Origin: Oscillospiraceae bacterium
Lineage (GTDB): Bacteria; Bacillota; Clostridia; Oscillospirales; Ruminococcaceae
Direction of reading: 5' to 3'
NCBI GenBank assembly: GCA_017405465.1
Contig: JAFRAJ010000049.1
Location: 62,001-126,000, forward strand
DNA length: 64,000 nucleotides
The notes beneath the pieces are model-generated. The model was not told the origin of the DNA, did no database searches, and worked only from the letters and a program-made list of their open reading frames with translations. A program made the position numbers and the translations under genes. Positions 43,031 to 52,536 of this stretch are shown here, piece by piece; position 1 is the first letter of the stretch, and each line of letters begins with the position of its first letter.

Positions 43031-44176
43031 TTATGCAAGTGCTGAGTAAACTATGTTCCTTATCCTCGGATGCACATACTCTTCCATGTTCGGAGCTGCC
43101 TGATGTGCATAGACTATAGTGATCTGCTTTTCCGGGTCCATGAGCACCCATGAACCAAAGCCTCCCGTCCAGCCGAATTCTCCGATACTGGTATTGCTTC
43201 CGGCTTCAGGATGCATCCTTGTTCTTACAGCCAGTCCATAGCCGTATCCGGCATGATAGACATTCTCGAATTCAGATAGTGCCTGCGGGCACAGTCTGTT
43301 CATGGCCATAAGCCTGATCGTATTGTCACTGAGCAGCCTAACTCCTTCATATTCACCAAGAGTCATAGCCAGAGCGAATCTGCAGTAATCATCCACTGTT
43401 CCGAACAGTCCTCCGCAGGCAGATTCATACGTCGGGCTGTAGAATATTTCCGGGAAATCTCCTTCTCTTCTTCCGTCAGGCCCGAGGTAATAAAGCGGTG
43501 ATACTCTGTCCTTCTTCTCTTCCGGTACATGGAAATATGTATCAGTCATCCCAAGGGGCTCGAAGATGTTCTTATTAAGATATTCTCCGAAAGACATGCC
43601 TGATATGATCTCTGCTATAGCTGCAGTGATATCCAGGCTCTGTCCGTAGTAGTAGTGTTCCCCTGCTTCAAATGCTCCCGGAACTTGAGCTGCTGCTTTT
43701 GCGAACTCCTGAAGAGTGTACTTTCCTTCCTCCATAAGCTTGTCAGACAGCTCTGATATCCCTTCACTATTGGGATTTCTGAGATGCCAGTTGACTGTAA
43801 CTCCGGAAGTCATATCGAATGTATGTCCTACAGTGACAACGTTCTTTGCAGGTTCTGCAGTTATATCCCCCCTGGGTGAGACCTTGAAGACCTCATGCTT
43901 TCCAAATTCCGGAATGAATCTGCTCACAGGGTCATTAAGAAGGAACTTTCCTTTCTCGAAAAGCTGCATACATGCAGCACTGGCTATAGGTTTTGTCATG
44001 GAAGCAAGCTGGCAGATAGTCTTTCCGGTAAAGGGCGTCTTTTTCTGCTCACTTGCAAATCCTACGAACCTCTCATATACTTTCCCGGTTCCTTTGAACA
44101 CTCTGAGTCCTGCTCCGGCAGGACCTTTTTCTATTACTTCATCAAGAAGCGCATCCAGTTCTCTCAGTTTCTCCAT
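43031..44176 (-). CDS. Serine hydrolase (beta-lactamase/class C-like family), second copy
   Basis: About 381 residues. SMTK at 59-62 is the SxxK nucleophile motif, YYYGQSLDI holds the Tyr of the second motif, and GEFGWTGGFGSWVLMDP near the end parallels the WTGGWG block of the 28934 protein. No signal peptide. The two proteins are clearly related but divergent, so they are paralogues rather than a recent duplicate. I start at the ATG at 44176 (GGGAGAG six bases upstream); an ATG at 44212 is in frame without such a site. Confidence 0.85.
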   Translation of the reverse strand: MEKLRELDALLDEVIEKGPAGAGLRVFKGTGKVYERFVGFASEQKKTPFTGKTICQLASMTKPIASAACMQLFEKGKFLLNDPVSRFIPEFGKHEVFKVSPRGDITAEPAKNVVTVGHTFDMTSGVTVNWHLRNPNSEGISELSDKLMEEGKYTLQEFAKAAAQVPGAFEAGEHYYYGQSLDITAAIAEIISGMSFGEYLNKNIFEPLGMTDTYFHVPEEKKDRVSPLYYLGPDGRREGDFPEIFYSPTYESACGGLFGTVDDYCRFALAMTLGEYEGVRLLSDNTIRLMAMNRLCPQALSEFENVYHAGYGYGLAVRTRMHPEAGSNTSIGEFGWTGGFGSWVLMDPEKQITIVYAHQAAPNMEEYVHPRIRNIVYSALA

Positions 44177-44275
44177 GATAATCTCTCCCGTTCCGTTTCT
44201 TTTCTTATTCAAATGATACCACTGTTATCTCGCTCCATGCTATCATTAGAAAAACGCCTGCGAGATAGTATTTAT

Positions 44276-45037
44276 ATGGATATTCAAGCTCTGAAAAACA
44301 AGTGGCTGGAAGAAGAGCAATGCGCTCATATACACGGCTGGGACTTTTCTCACATTCATGGCAGATACTCAGAAGAAGATGACCTTCCCTGGGACTACAG
44401 ACAGGTCATCACAGAGTATCTTACTGAAGATATGGATCTCCTTGACTATGACACAGGCGGAGGAGAATTTCTCCTAAGTCTCGGACACCCTTATGAACAT
44501 ACCACAGCTACAGAAGGATTCCCTCCAAACGTAGAACTGTGCAGAAATACTCTTGAACCTCTCGGCATCAGGTTCAGTGAATGTTCTGACGCTTCTCACA
44601 TACCGTTTGAAGACAACTCTTTTGATATCATCCTTAACAGGCACGGTGACTTTGATGCTTCTGAGACTTTCCGTCTCCTCAGGAAGCGCGGTATATTCAT
44701 TACTGAACAAGTCGGTGATGAGAATGACCGTGATCTAGTCGAGATGGTCCTTCCTGGTGCCCCTGTACCATTTCCCGGGCTTAATCTCAGTACTCAGCGC
44801 GAAATCTTTCATAAAACAGGCTTCAAGATACTCAAGGCAGAGGAGGCTTTCCGTCCGATTGAGTTCTATGATGTCGGCGCATTCGTCTGGTTTGCAAGGA
44901 TCATAGAGTGGGAGTTTCCGGATTTTTCTGTGGAAAGATGCTTTGACAGGCTTCTCTATCTGCAGGAGATCATAGACAGAGACGGACGTATATCCGGAAC
45001 AATCCACAGGTATCTTATTACCGCTCAAAAAGAATAA
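44276..45037 (+). CDS. SAM-dependent methyltransferase
   Basis: Class I methyltransferase of about 253 residues. The glycine-rich SAM loop is LDYDTGGGEFLLSLG, DASHIPFEDNSFDIILNRHG is motif post-I/II, and RKRGIFITEQVG motif III. LPWDYRQVITEYL at the N-terminus is often seen in small Bacillota methyltransferases. Substrate unknown. A longer reading frame reaches upstream to 43895, but that part runs through the divergent serine hydrolase gene and is not coding. The ribosome site is weak (GAGATAG). An in-frame ATG at 44237 is an alternative start. Confidence 0.8.
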   Translation: MDIQALKNKWLEEEQCAHIHGWDFSHIHGRYSEEDDLPWDYRQVITEYLTEDMDLLDYDTGGGEFLLSLGHPYEHTTATEGFPPNVELCRNTLEPLGIRFSECSDASHIPFEDNSFDIILNRHGDFDASETFRLLRKRGIFITEQVGDENDRDLVEMVLPGAPVPFPGLNLSTQREIFHKTGFKILKAEEAFRPIEFYDVGAFVWFARIIEWEFPDFSVERCFDRLLYLQEIIDRDGRISGTIHRYLITAQKE

Positions 45038-45108
45038 ACATCCGAGTTCATATTTGTGCTATAGATTTGATTCCAGTGAAAAAAGAACTTACAGGATAGT
45101 TTGAACAT

Positions 45109-48100
45109 ATGGATGAGGTATCAAAAAAGAAATATAAAGCTTTTATAAGCTATAGACATAAACGTCTTGATATGTTCGTTGCTAAAAAACTGCAGCGGAC
45201 TATCGAGAGATACGTCATTCCGGCTGATCTGAGGGAACAAGGTCAGAAGAGACTTGGCCGCGTCTTCCGTGATCAGTCCGAACTCACTCTGTCCAGCGAT
45301 CTGGCTCAAGTCATTCAGGATGCACTGGACAATTCTGAATACCTTATTGTCGTATGCACTCCAGATGCTGCCCAGTCAAAGTGGGTCAACGAAGAGATAT
45401 CCTATTTTCTGTCAAAGAATGACAGGGATCATGTTCTGGCTGTCCTCGCTTCCGGAGAACCGTCTGAGGCTTTCCCGAAAGCACTTACAGAAGAAGTACT
45501 TCCGGACGGCACCGTCCGCACATTTGAGCCTCTTGCCGCAAATATCGCCGGGAATGGCTTTCTGGGAATGACTCGGGCATTCCCCACAGAGATCCTGAGG
45601 ATACTCTCAGCACTCATTGGATGTACATACGATACTCTATACAGGCGTGATCAGCGTTATCGAGTCCGGCAAATGATGATAACATCTTCCGCAGTCGTGC
45701 TACTCGCCGCTCTTGAGATCGGACTGCTTATCAACAGGAACTTAAGGATCAGAACGAACTATAACCAGTCCCTTAAAAACCAGTCCATCTATTACGCTGC
45801 AGAATCAAGAAGGCTGCTTAATTCTGGGGACAGATTTTCAGCTGTAAAGCTTGCCATGGAAGCTCTTCCTTCTGCAGCAACGGACAGACCTGTCGTATCG
45901 CAGGCAGTTCTGGCTCTGTCCAATGCAGAAAACATTTATACGGTTCCGTCAGATGATAAAGCTACAGGAGCCACCGGCGTCCTCTCACACAATGCCGATA
46001 TCTCCGGTTTCATCCTCAATTCAGACGGTATGCTTCTTTGTTCCATAACACATGAGAATACAGTTTCACTGTGGAATACTTCTTCCATGAAGCAGCTGTG
46101 GAAAAAACAGGTCGAGACTTCACCTTCATCTCAGCCTCTCCGGATTCTTGACAGCGGTAATGTCTGTATAATGTCCGGAAATCATCTTATGTGTCTTAAC
46201 CGTTCGAACGGAGAACCTGTCTGGGATACTGATATGGATGACCTCATACAAGACCAGGGACATCCTTATCTGGACACCATAGTGTTAGCTGACGCTTCTG
46301 ATGAGGTTCTGATAGCATGTTCTTCTGACTGTTACCTGATGTCCTTGACGGACGGATCACTCATCCGTCAATTCTCTCTTCCTTCCCTTCCGATCAGTGA
46401 TGCTGAGACATATACCTATATAGATGATGCGGTCATTTCATCCGACGGCAAATATCTAATAGGCTGCATGGGATATTACGATGATTCCTATCACTCTGCT
46501 ATTGCAGTTATAGATACATTTACTGGCGGGCTTGTCAGTATGTTCAACGAGCTTCCCGACAAAATTACAAACGTTTCCATCTATCATCCCGCTGAAGAAA
46601 ACGCCTACTATATCTCCTATGAAGATGCAGACTACCACCTCTCAATAGAACATACAGATGCGACGATCATGTCTTATAAATTCTTGTCTGTATGCTCTGT
46701 CGAACTCATGAGCGGCAAAGAACTCTGGAAGTACGATACACACTATGTGAACAGCACTTATAAAGTCAGATTCATTCCCGTGCTCGGAGACGAAAATGTC
46801 CCGCTGATCGCATGTACATATTCAAACAAGATCGATCTTCTAGACCCTGCCAGCGGAGAGAAAATATCCGGGTTCGAATCCGAATCACCCATCGTAAATG
46901 CAAAATCTGAATCACATGAAATAATCGCTATCGACAGAGGCGGAGAGCGGCTGACTATAAACACGTCGAATTCTTCTCACTGGTTCTCTTCCCGCGTTTA
47001 TGTAAACGATCTTGTTTCAGCTGAGATCTCTTCTTCCAGAGTCTGGGCACTGCAGGAAGGTTCTTCGGCAATCATCTGCTACGGTAGGCTCAAAACCGAT
47101 CCGCTGTGGGCAGAGTATAAGACTCACGTCCTTTCCGATCCTGATAAATATCTATACCGTACCGCTTCCTATATCAATGACGGTATCGTTGCGATCCTGT
47201 ATGAAGGAAACAGCAGATTCTCCATCCTCCTCGGAGACGGATCCAGGTCATCTCCGATGCGTGAGATCATACTTCCCGAGAAACTGTTCGATGAGTATAT
47301 CAACCTGTGCTACATAGACGACTGTTATAACGGAAAGCTGCTGCTCACATGGTATTCCTCCGATAAGTGGGGATTCATGGACATTGACATATCGACACTG
47401 AAAGTCAGCTATACTTGCCCGGAGCATTACCGTGACAGCGTCTTCTGCACATATGCCGGAAGAGGCAATTACTGTGTCGTCTACTCTGAGGACATCACAA
47501 GCTCTGAGGAACAGAAATACTATATGTGCCTGATGGATTCAACAGCGCAGATACGTTACAGCACGCTTATCGGTAAATTCACGGGAGCATATAAAGATAT
47601 AACCTGTGTGATCGATCCTGAAGGGATGATCTATGCTGTTGTTCCTGAAACTGCGCAGGTAAAAAAGATCGATACTGTGATCGGAACGAGACTCGACGTG
47701 CCGAACGGCATAACAGACCTTCTGCTTGAGCTCTCTTCCAATTTCAGTCCCGGTATTCACGACAAACTCCCTATGATCTGGTCAAGGAACATGTCTTTTG
47801 CCGCAGCCAGGATCTCTGACAGTGCGATCAAAGTTACTGATAATGACGGAAACGAGCTATTCACCATTACAGAAGACATCTTGCGCATCAAAGATTTTTC
47901 ATTTACTCCTAACAGTGACTACCTTATAACAGTCGGAAGTGACAACCGACTCAGACGTTATGATATCCGTACCGGTGATATATTGGACAATATGGCTCTT
48001 TACAGTCCTTTGTATGAAAACATTTCATTGGAAAGCAGTATCGAATTTCCTTCCAACAGGGATTTCTTCATAGTATCAATAGATGATACTCTTAACCTCA

Positions 48101-48327
48101 TCAGTACTTCAGACTGGGGAATCACAGCGTATCTTCACAATTGTGTCGGCTATCAGAACAGCAACGATCTCTTCCTGTGCACAAGCACCTCTGAAAACGC
48201 GATATCTCTCGGCAGCTTCCCTAGGTACACTGTAAAGATGCTTGTCGAACGTGCCAGAGAACTTCTGAACGGATGGGATCTTACCAATGATCAGCGCACA
48301 GCCTACGGCTTAAGCGCTGATGACTGA
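45109..48327 (+). CDS. TIR domain / membrane helix / beta-propeller protein
   Basis: 1072 residues. Residues about 8-175 form a TIR domain: KYKAFISYRHKRLD start, BB-loop region VFRDQSELTLSSDLAQVIQ, and QSKWVNEEISYF, where the Glu after Trp92 (95 or 96) matches the NADase catalytic Glu. One membrane helix follows at about 190-208. Then a helical segment (AAESRRLLNSGDRFSAVKLAMEALP, about 227-253) and from about 290 to 1040 a large WD40/PQQ-like propeller (blades with W-N, D-G-S and LWKK-type turns). More Arg/Lys precede than follow the helix, so TIR probably faces the cytoplasm and the propeller the outside. Bacterial TIR proteins often signal or deplete NAD+ in defence; no partner genes are evident here. 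Confidence 0.85.
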   Translation: MDEVSKKKYKAFISYRHKRLDMFVAKKLQRTIERYVIPADLREQGQKRLGRVFRDQSELTLSSDLAQVIQDALDNSEYLIVVCTPDAAQSKWVNEEISYFLSKNDRDHVLAVLASGEPSEAFPKALTEEVLPDGTVRTFEPLAANIAGNGFLGMTRAFPTEILRILSALIGCTYDTLYRRDQRYRVRQMMITSSAVVLLAALEIGLLINRNLRIRTNYNQSLKNQSIYYAAESRRLLNSGDRFSAVKLAMEALPSAATDRPVVSQAVLALSNAENIYTVPSDDKATGATGVLSHNADISGFILNSDGMLLCSITHENTVSLWNTSSMKQLWKKQVETSPSSQPLRILDSGNVCIMSGNHLMCLNRSNGEPVWDTDMDDLIQDQGHPYLDTIVLADASDEVLIACSSDCYLMSLTDGSLIRQFSLPSLPISDAETYTYIDDAVISSDGKYLIGCMGYYDDSYHSAIAVIDTFTGGLVSMFNELPDKITNVSIYHPAEENAYYISYEDADYHLSIEHTDATIMSYKFLSVCSVELMSGKELWKYDTHYVNSTYKVRFIPVLGDENVPLIACTYSNKIDLLDPASGEKISGFESESPIVNAKSESHEIIAIDRGGERLTINTSNSSHWFSSRVYVNDLVSAEISSSRVWALQEGSSAIICYGRLKTDPLWAEYKTHVLSDPDKYLYRTASYINDGIVAILYEGNSRFSILLGDGSRSSPMREIILPEKLFDEYINLCYIDDCYNGKLLLTWYSSDKWGFMDIDISTLKVSYTCPEHYRDSVFCTYAGRGNYCVVYSEDITSSEEQKYYMCLMDSTAQIRYSTLIGKFTGAYKDITCVIDPEGMIYAVVPETAQVKKIDTVIGTRLDVPNGITDLLLELSSNFSPGIHDKLPMIWSRNMSFAAARISDSAIKVTDNDGNELFTITEDILRIKDFSFTPNSDYLITVGSDNRLRRYDIRTGDILDNMALYSPLYENISLESSIEFPSNRDFFIVSIDDTLNLISTSDWGITAYLHNCVGYQNSNDLFLCTSTSENAISLGSFPRYTVKMLVERARELLNGWDLTNDQRTAYGLSADD

Positions 48328-48350
48328 TCCCTTACCTTTCTTAAACAGCA

Positions 48351-48395
48351 AAAACGGCTTCGCTTCATCTTCTGTGATAAGCGCAGCCGTTTTTT
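48351..48395. terminator. bidirectional terminator after TIR gene
   Basis: AACGGCTTCGCTT...AAGCGCAGCCGTT stem (arms about 48353-48365 / 48379-48391, one mismatch) with T-runs in both directions. Stops the TIR gene and the convergent 48437 gene. Confidence 0.82.
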
Positions 48396-48436
48396 GTTAA
48401 TATAGCAGGGTTTCCATCTAAGCTTTATACAACGGA

Positions 48437-49012
48437 TCATTCATACCATGGGATCTTCCTGCCGATAGGATGAGCTATCTCCTGCAGTAAGAGAAAAAGT
48501 GTCGTGAACTTCCTGTCAGAAGGTGCTATATATCTCACCTCAGCTTTTCCCTCTTCAGTCATCCATGTCAGGAAGAGATTCTTCTTAAATCCTCCGTCCA
48601 GTAAATACTCCCTTTCAGAGCTATCTTCTGCAGGAAGCTGTTCTTCCTCATACGGTTCCATCTCAGGAAAAAGGATAAGAATTATCCTTTCAAGCTGTTC
48701 CCATCTTCTCGCGCTGATATTTGCATGCTCTCTGACAGTGATGTTATTCCTGAAAGGAAGCCAGTAACTGCAGCTTATGATCTCATCCGGAGTCACCTCA
48801 ATATAAAACTCAGTATGCCGCTCCATCGATCCGGCACTGTAATCAAACGTTACACCGCACAGTTTGCCAGGGTATTCTACACCATCAGGCAGGACAGTAT
48901 CAGAATATCTGATCTCTCCTTCTTCTCTCATGGAAAGTCTTCCCTGACAGAAAGCTGTCAGCAGTGCAAGCAGTACTATCGCTATAGATCCAATTGTCAA
49001 TGCGATCTTCAT
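48437..49012 (-). CDS. Membrane-anchored protein of unknown function
   Basis: 191 residues. Hydrophobic N-terminus (IALTIGSIAIVLLALLTAF, about 2-20) that is a signal anchor or uncleaved signal. The rest is a soluble, acidic alpha/beta domain with no family I recognise (ITVREHANISARRWEQLERIILILFPEM; WMTEEGKAEVRYIAPSDRK). It lies 17 bases after the dacA-type gene, so it is probably exported and cotranscribed with the cell-wall carboxypeptidase. Confidence 0.6.
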   Translation of the reverse strand: MKIALTIGSIAIVLLALLTAFCQGRLSMREEGEIRYSDTVLPDGVEYPGKLCGVTFDYSAGSMERHTEFYIEVTPDEIISCSYWLPFRNNITVREHANISARRWEQLERIILILFPEMEPYEEEQLPAEDSSEREYLLDGGFKKNLFLTWMTEEGKAEVRYIAPSDRKFTTLFLLLQEIAHPIGRKIPWYE

Positions 49013-49029
49013 TCCGACTCCTGTTCAGG

Positions 49030-50412
49030 TCACATCCTGGGTCTGTTTCTGTCTCTCCGATGTTCATGTTGTCTTTCGCGCTGGATGCGCTGTTCTGCTC
49101 TCTTTCTGATCTCGTTCTCCTTGCGTTTGACTATCACGAGCATGTAGTAGCTGTAGACGGATGCAAGCACGAGGAAAACTGCATAGACGACTATCGCCGG
49201 CCTTGAGGTCAATATCCTGTTGATAACGTCCATGTAATAGATGAAGTAGCTCTTCTCTATATCCTCCATTGCGACAAGCTCGATATCGCCGATGTACATT
49301 CCGTCTGAGAATACCTTGGCTTTTCCGATGACCTGTCCGCTGCTGACAGGGGCTTCCACTGATTCGGGGATCTCTGTCTCATAGATTATCTCCGGATCCT
49401 CTCCCGTATGTGTCTGAAGAATAGTGGATACAGGAATGGAAGAATAAAGCATCAGGTAATCCTTATGTTTTGCATACTTCAGAGAAGTCTCTGTGACAGG
49501 AGTTCCTTTTCTGACGATCTCGGTAATAGCTGTATTGTCAAAACACCAGTCCAGCACGAGTCTTGCGTTTGTGAAGGCAGACTGTCCTTCTTCCCATACT
49601 CTTGTGTCGATCTCCATCGGGCAGCCCATCAGCACGGCAGTGAAAGTCATCCCTCCACTCTCGCCCCGGGTTATCAGGCATCTTCCGCCGTCATCCGTAG
49701 TGCCTGTCTTGATTCCTTTTATATATCTTGTATAATAGCCCGAATATGTTGACTGCAGCTGGATAGTCGTATAGATATCTCTTTCATCATGGACATTGGT
49801 CTCATGAAGCGTATACGAACTCAGTGATACGATATCGCTGAATCCGGGTACAGACATCGCCCACTGCGTTATCTTGTAAAGATCTCTGGCAGTAGAATAG
49901 TGTTCGCTATCGTCAAGTCCGTGAGGATTAGTAAAGTGCGTTCCAGTGCATCCCAGCTCCTTAGCTTTCTGATTCATTGCAGCTATAAACGACTCTCTTC
50001 CGAAGTAACCGGCTACAGCAGACGCGGCTTCATTTGCAGAAGCCAGAAGCATACAGTGAATAAGATCGCTCATAGACATAGTCTCTCCGCCATGTATGCC
50101 TGCGCTTGAGATATCTATCCCGTCAAATTCAACCCAGAGGTCGTAAGGCGTAGTCACCATAGTGTTTTCAATATCATCGCACATGGTCATAGCCAGAGCT
50201 GCTGACATGATCTTTGTCGTCGATGCAGGTGCGATCCTTTTGTCAGCATTCTTTTCGTAAATGACTCTTCCGGTATCCTCATTGACAATGTAAGCTGCAG
50301 TCGCCGTGACCTCAACTCCAAGTTCGATCTGAGTCGGTGACGCAAAAGCCGGAAACATCATTCCGGCGATCAGTATTAGAGCAGCAGCCGCTGCTATGAT
50401 CCTTTTCTTCAA
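49030..50412 (-). CDS. D-alanyl-D-alanine carboxypeptidase (PBP5/DacF type)
   Basis: 460 residues. Signal peptide about 1-25; S11 peptidase domain with STTK (64-67), SAN in LASANEAASA, and KTGT in GIKTGTTDDGG, so the catalytic set is intact. A C-terminal domain and a final membrane helix (IVVYAVFLVLASVYSYYMLVIV, about 412-433) with a basic tail anchor it. It trims the terminal D-Ala of peptidoglycan stems. The start is a TTG that overlaps the recG stop by four bases (TTGA), so translation is coupled. Confidence 0.93.
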   Translation of the reverse strand: MKKRIIAAAAALILIAGMMFPAFASPTQIELGVEVTATAAYIVNEDTGRVIYEKNADKRIAPASTTKIMSAALAMTMCDDIENTMVTTPYDLWVEFDGIDISSAGIHGGETMSMSDLIHCMLLASANEAASAVAGYFGRESFIAAMNQKAKELGCTGTHFTNPHGLDDSEHYSTARDLYKITQWAMSVPGFSDIVSLSSYTLHETNVHDERDIYTTIQLQSTYSGYYTRYIKGIKTGTTDDGGRCLITRGESGGMTFTAVLMGCPMEIDTRVWEEGQSAFTNARLVLDWCFDNTAITEIVRKGTPVTETSLKYAKHKDYLMLYSSIPVSTILQTHTGEDPEIIYETEIPESVEAPVSSGQVIGKAKVFSDGMYIGDIELVAMEDIEKSYFIYYMDVINRILTSRPAIVVYAVFLVLASVYSYYMLVIVKRKENEIRKRAEQRIQRERQHEHRRDRNRPRM

Positions 50413-52466
50413 TTGAGTACCTGCCCTGATCTGTTAAATAGTTTTCTTACCGACGCCATCAGCTCCGGATTGTTTTCTAATCCTGGATCCTTATCCAGTA
50501 TCTTCTGTGCAGCGTCATTTGCAGTATACAGTGTCTTCTCATCGTCAGCAATATCAGCGACACTGAGATCCGGAAGTCCGTGCTGACGGCTGCCGAGGAA
50601 GTCTCCCGGTCCTCTCATTTTCAAGTCTTCCATGGCTATCTTGAAGCCGTCGTCAGTCTGCGTCAGCAGTTCCAGTCTCTTCTGAGCGTTGGCAGTACCG
50701 GAAGATGAGACAAGAACACACCAGCTCTGTGCTTCTCCTCTGCCGATACGGCCTCTGAGCTGGTGCAGAGTCGAGAGTCCGAATCTCTCAGCATTTTCAA
50801 TTATCATAAGCGTAGCATTTGGGCAGTCTACACCGACTTCTATTACTGTCGTGGAGACCAGCACACTGACGTCTCCGGAACGGAATCTTTCCATGAGCTC
50901 GCCTTTTTCAGCAGATGTCATCCTGCCGTGAAGCAGCCCGACTTCCATTCCTGCCAGCCATTTGGTTCTGAGTTCCTCATAATACTCCATTGCAGACAGT
51001 GTATCCGGAAGCGCTTCGCTGTCCTCAATTAGCGGGCATACTATATATACCTGATGTCCTTCTTCTACCGTTTTTCTGACGAATCCCAGATACCGTTCGC
51101 GGTACGATTCATCTACAAGTACTGTCCTGATATGTTTTCTGCCTTTCGGAAGCTCATCAAGCACAGAAATGTCAAGATCTCCGTAAATGATAAGCGAGAG
51201 AGTCCTCGGTATCGGTGTAGCAGACATCACCAGAGTATGTACCTGACCGCCTTTTTCACCAAGTGCAGCTCGCTGAGCAACTCCGAACCTGTGCTGCTCG
51301 TCTGTGATTACAAGATCCAGATCTTTAAATGATACACCTTCGGAAATAACTGCATGAGTACCGATTACCAGATCAGCACCGCCTGATTCTATCTGGGAGA
51401 GTATCGTTTTTCTTGGTTTTCCTTTTACCGATCCGGTCAGAAGTCCTACAGTCATTCCAAGAGGCTCGAGAAACCTGCTGAAAGTCTCGGCGTGCTGTTC
51501 TGCAAGCACTTCAGTCGGAACCATAACAGCGCTCTGATGTCCGTTTTTCCATGCCAGATAGACAGCTGCAGCAGCAACCGCCGTTTTCCCGCTTCCCACA
51601 TCGCCCTGAAGAAGCCTGCTCATCGCATGTCCGCTTCTGAAGTCGGCAGCTATCTCCTCAATACACTTTTTCTGTGCCGATGTCAGTTCAAAAGGAAGCA
51701 CACTGCAGTACTCTGAAGCATCTGTGTAGTCATACGGTTCCTTCCCGGAACTACTTACTGTCTTCCTGAGTTTAATTCCCAGGGACATAGTCAGCAGTTC
51801 CTCAAAAACCAGTCTTCTTCTGGCTTCTTCTGCTTCCTTCATATTATTCGGGAAGTGGACCTTCCGGAATGCTTCCTCAGCCGGCATCAGCGCATACTCG
51901 TCTACGATTTCTGCAGGAAGAATCTCATGTGCCTTATACTCCGCATCATCCAGGATCTGCCTCACATTCGTTGCAACCATTCTTGATGAAAGGCCTTCTG
52001 TGAGACTGTACTGTGGTGTAAGTGTCTCTTTCTCGCTCTCCTGAACGATGACAGGATTGATCATCCTAGCAGACAGAAGATCCTTGCTGATCCTACCGTA
52101 AAAGACATGCTCGCTTCCCGGTTCCAGCTTAGCAGTAGCATAAGGATTGTTGAAATATGTGAACTCCAGCGGTGTCCCGTCTTCTGAGGTAGCGTGAACT
52201 CTCTGCATTGTCCTTCCGCCTTTTATGCGGACAGGAGAAGTTTTCGATTCGACTGATGCTTTTATTGCTACATACTGACCGTCATCAGCAGTCTGAATAT
52301 CATCGCATAAGGAATAGTCAGTGTATCCTCTCGGGTAATGCCTGAGAAGATCGCCGATCGTCTTTATTCCCATTCTGGAATAGAGCGAACTGCGTCTGAC
52401 GCCTACACCTTTTAATGTGCTGACGCTCCTGTCCAGAAATGCTGTTTTCTCTGTATTGACTGCCAA
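50409..52466 (-). CDS. recG: ATP-dependent DNA helicase RecG
   Basis: 685-residue branch-migration helicase for replication fork and recombination intermediates. Wedge/OB domain N-terminal (about 50-155), SF2 helicase domain 1 with Walker A LLQGDVGSGKTAVA and Walker B VITDEQHRFGVAQR, domain 2 with VIEVGVDCPNATLMIIENAERFGLSTLHQLRGRIGRG (read in parts) and the RecG C-terminal TRG-like hook. Start appears to be TTG at 52466 (AGGAAACGGA upstream). Coupled to dacA-type gene; a terminator for rny lies just upstream. Confidence 0.95.
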   Translation of the reverse strand: MAVNTEKTAFLDRSVSTLKGVGVRRSSLYSRMGIKTIGDLLRHYPRGYTDYSLCDDIQTADDGQYVAIKASVESKTSPVRIKGGRTMQRVHATSEDGTPLEFTYFNNPYATAKLEPGSEHVFYGRISKDLLSARMINPVIVQESEKETLTPQYSLTEGLSSRMVATNVRQILDDAEYKAHEILPAEIVDEYALMPAEEAFRKVHFPNNMKEAEEARRRLVFEELLTMSLGIKLRKTVSSSGKEPYDYTDASEYCSVLPFELTSAQKKCIEEIAADFRSGHAMSRLLQGDVGSGKTAVAAAAVYLAWKNGHQSAVMVPTEVLAEQHAETFSRFLEPLGMTVGLLTGSVKGKPRKTILSQIESGGADLVIGTHAVISEGVSFKDLDLVITDEQHRFGVAQRAALGEKGGQVHTLVMSATPIPRTLSLIIYGDLDISVLDELPKGRKHIRTVLVDESYRERYLGFVRKTVEEGHQVYIVCPLIEDSEALPDTLSAMEYYEELRTKWLAGMEVGLLHGRMTSAEKGELMERFRSGDVSVLVSTTVIEVGVDCPNATLMIIENAERFGLSTLHQLRGRIGRGEAQSWCVLVSSSGTANAQKRLELLTQTDDGFKIAMEDLKMRGPGDFLGSRQHGLPDLSVADIADDEKTLYTANDAAQKILDKDPGLENNPELMASVRKLFNRSGQVLN

Positions 52467-52483
52467 ATGTCTGTTCCGTTTCC

Positions 52484-52518
52484 TAAAAACTTCGCCGCTC
52501 TCCGTGAAGAAAGCGGCG
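52484..52518 (-). terminator. terminator of rny
   Basis: Minus-strand CGCCGCT...AGCGGCG stem (fwd arms 52493-52499 / 52512-52518) followed by AAGTTTTTAGG. It lies 19 bases after the rny stop, in front of recG. Confidence 0.75.
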
Positions 52519-52536
52519 TGCTGTATTCCTGATGAT

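Noticed and set aside
43895-44275. N-terminal extension of the methyltransferase reading frame
   Set aside because: It runs through the divergent serine hydrolase gene and has no methyltransferase similarity; the gene starts at 44276 (or 44237).
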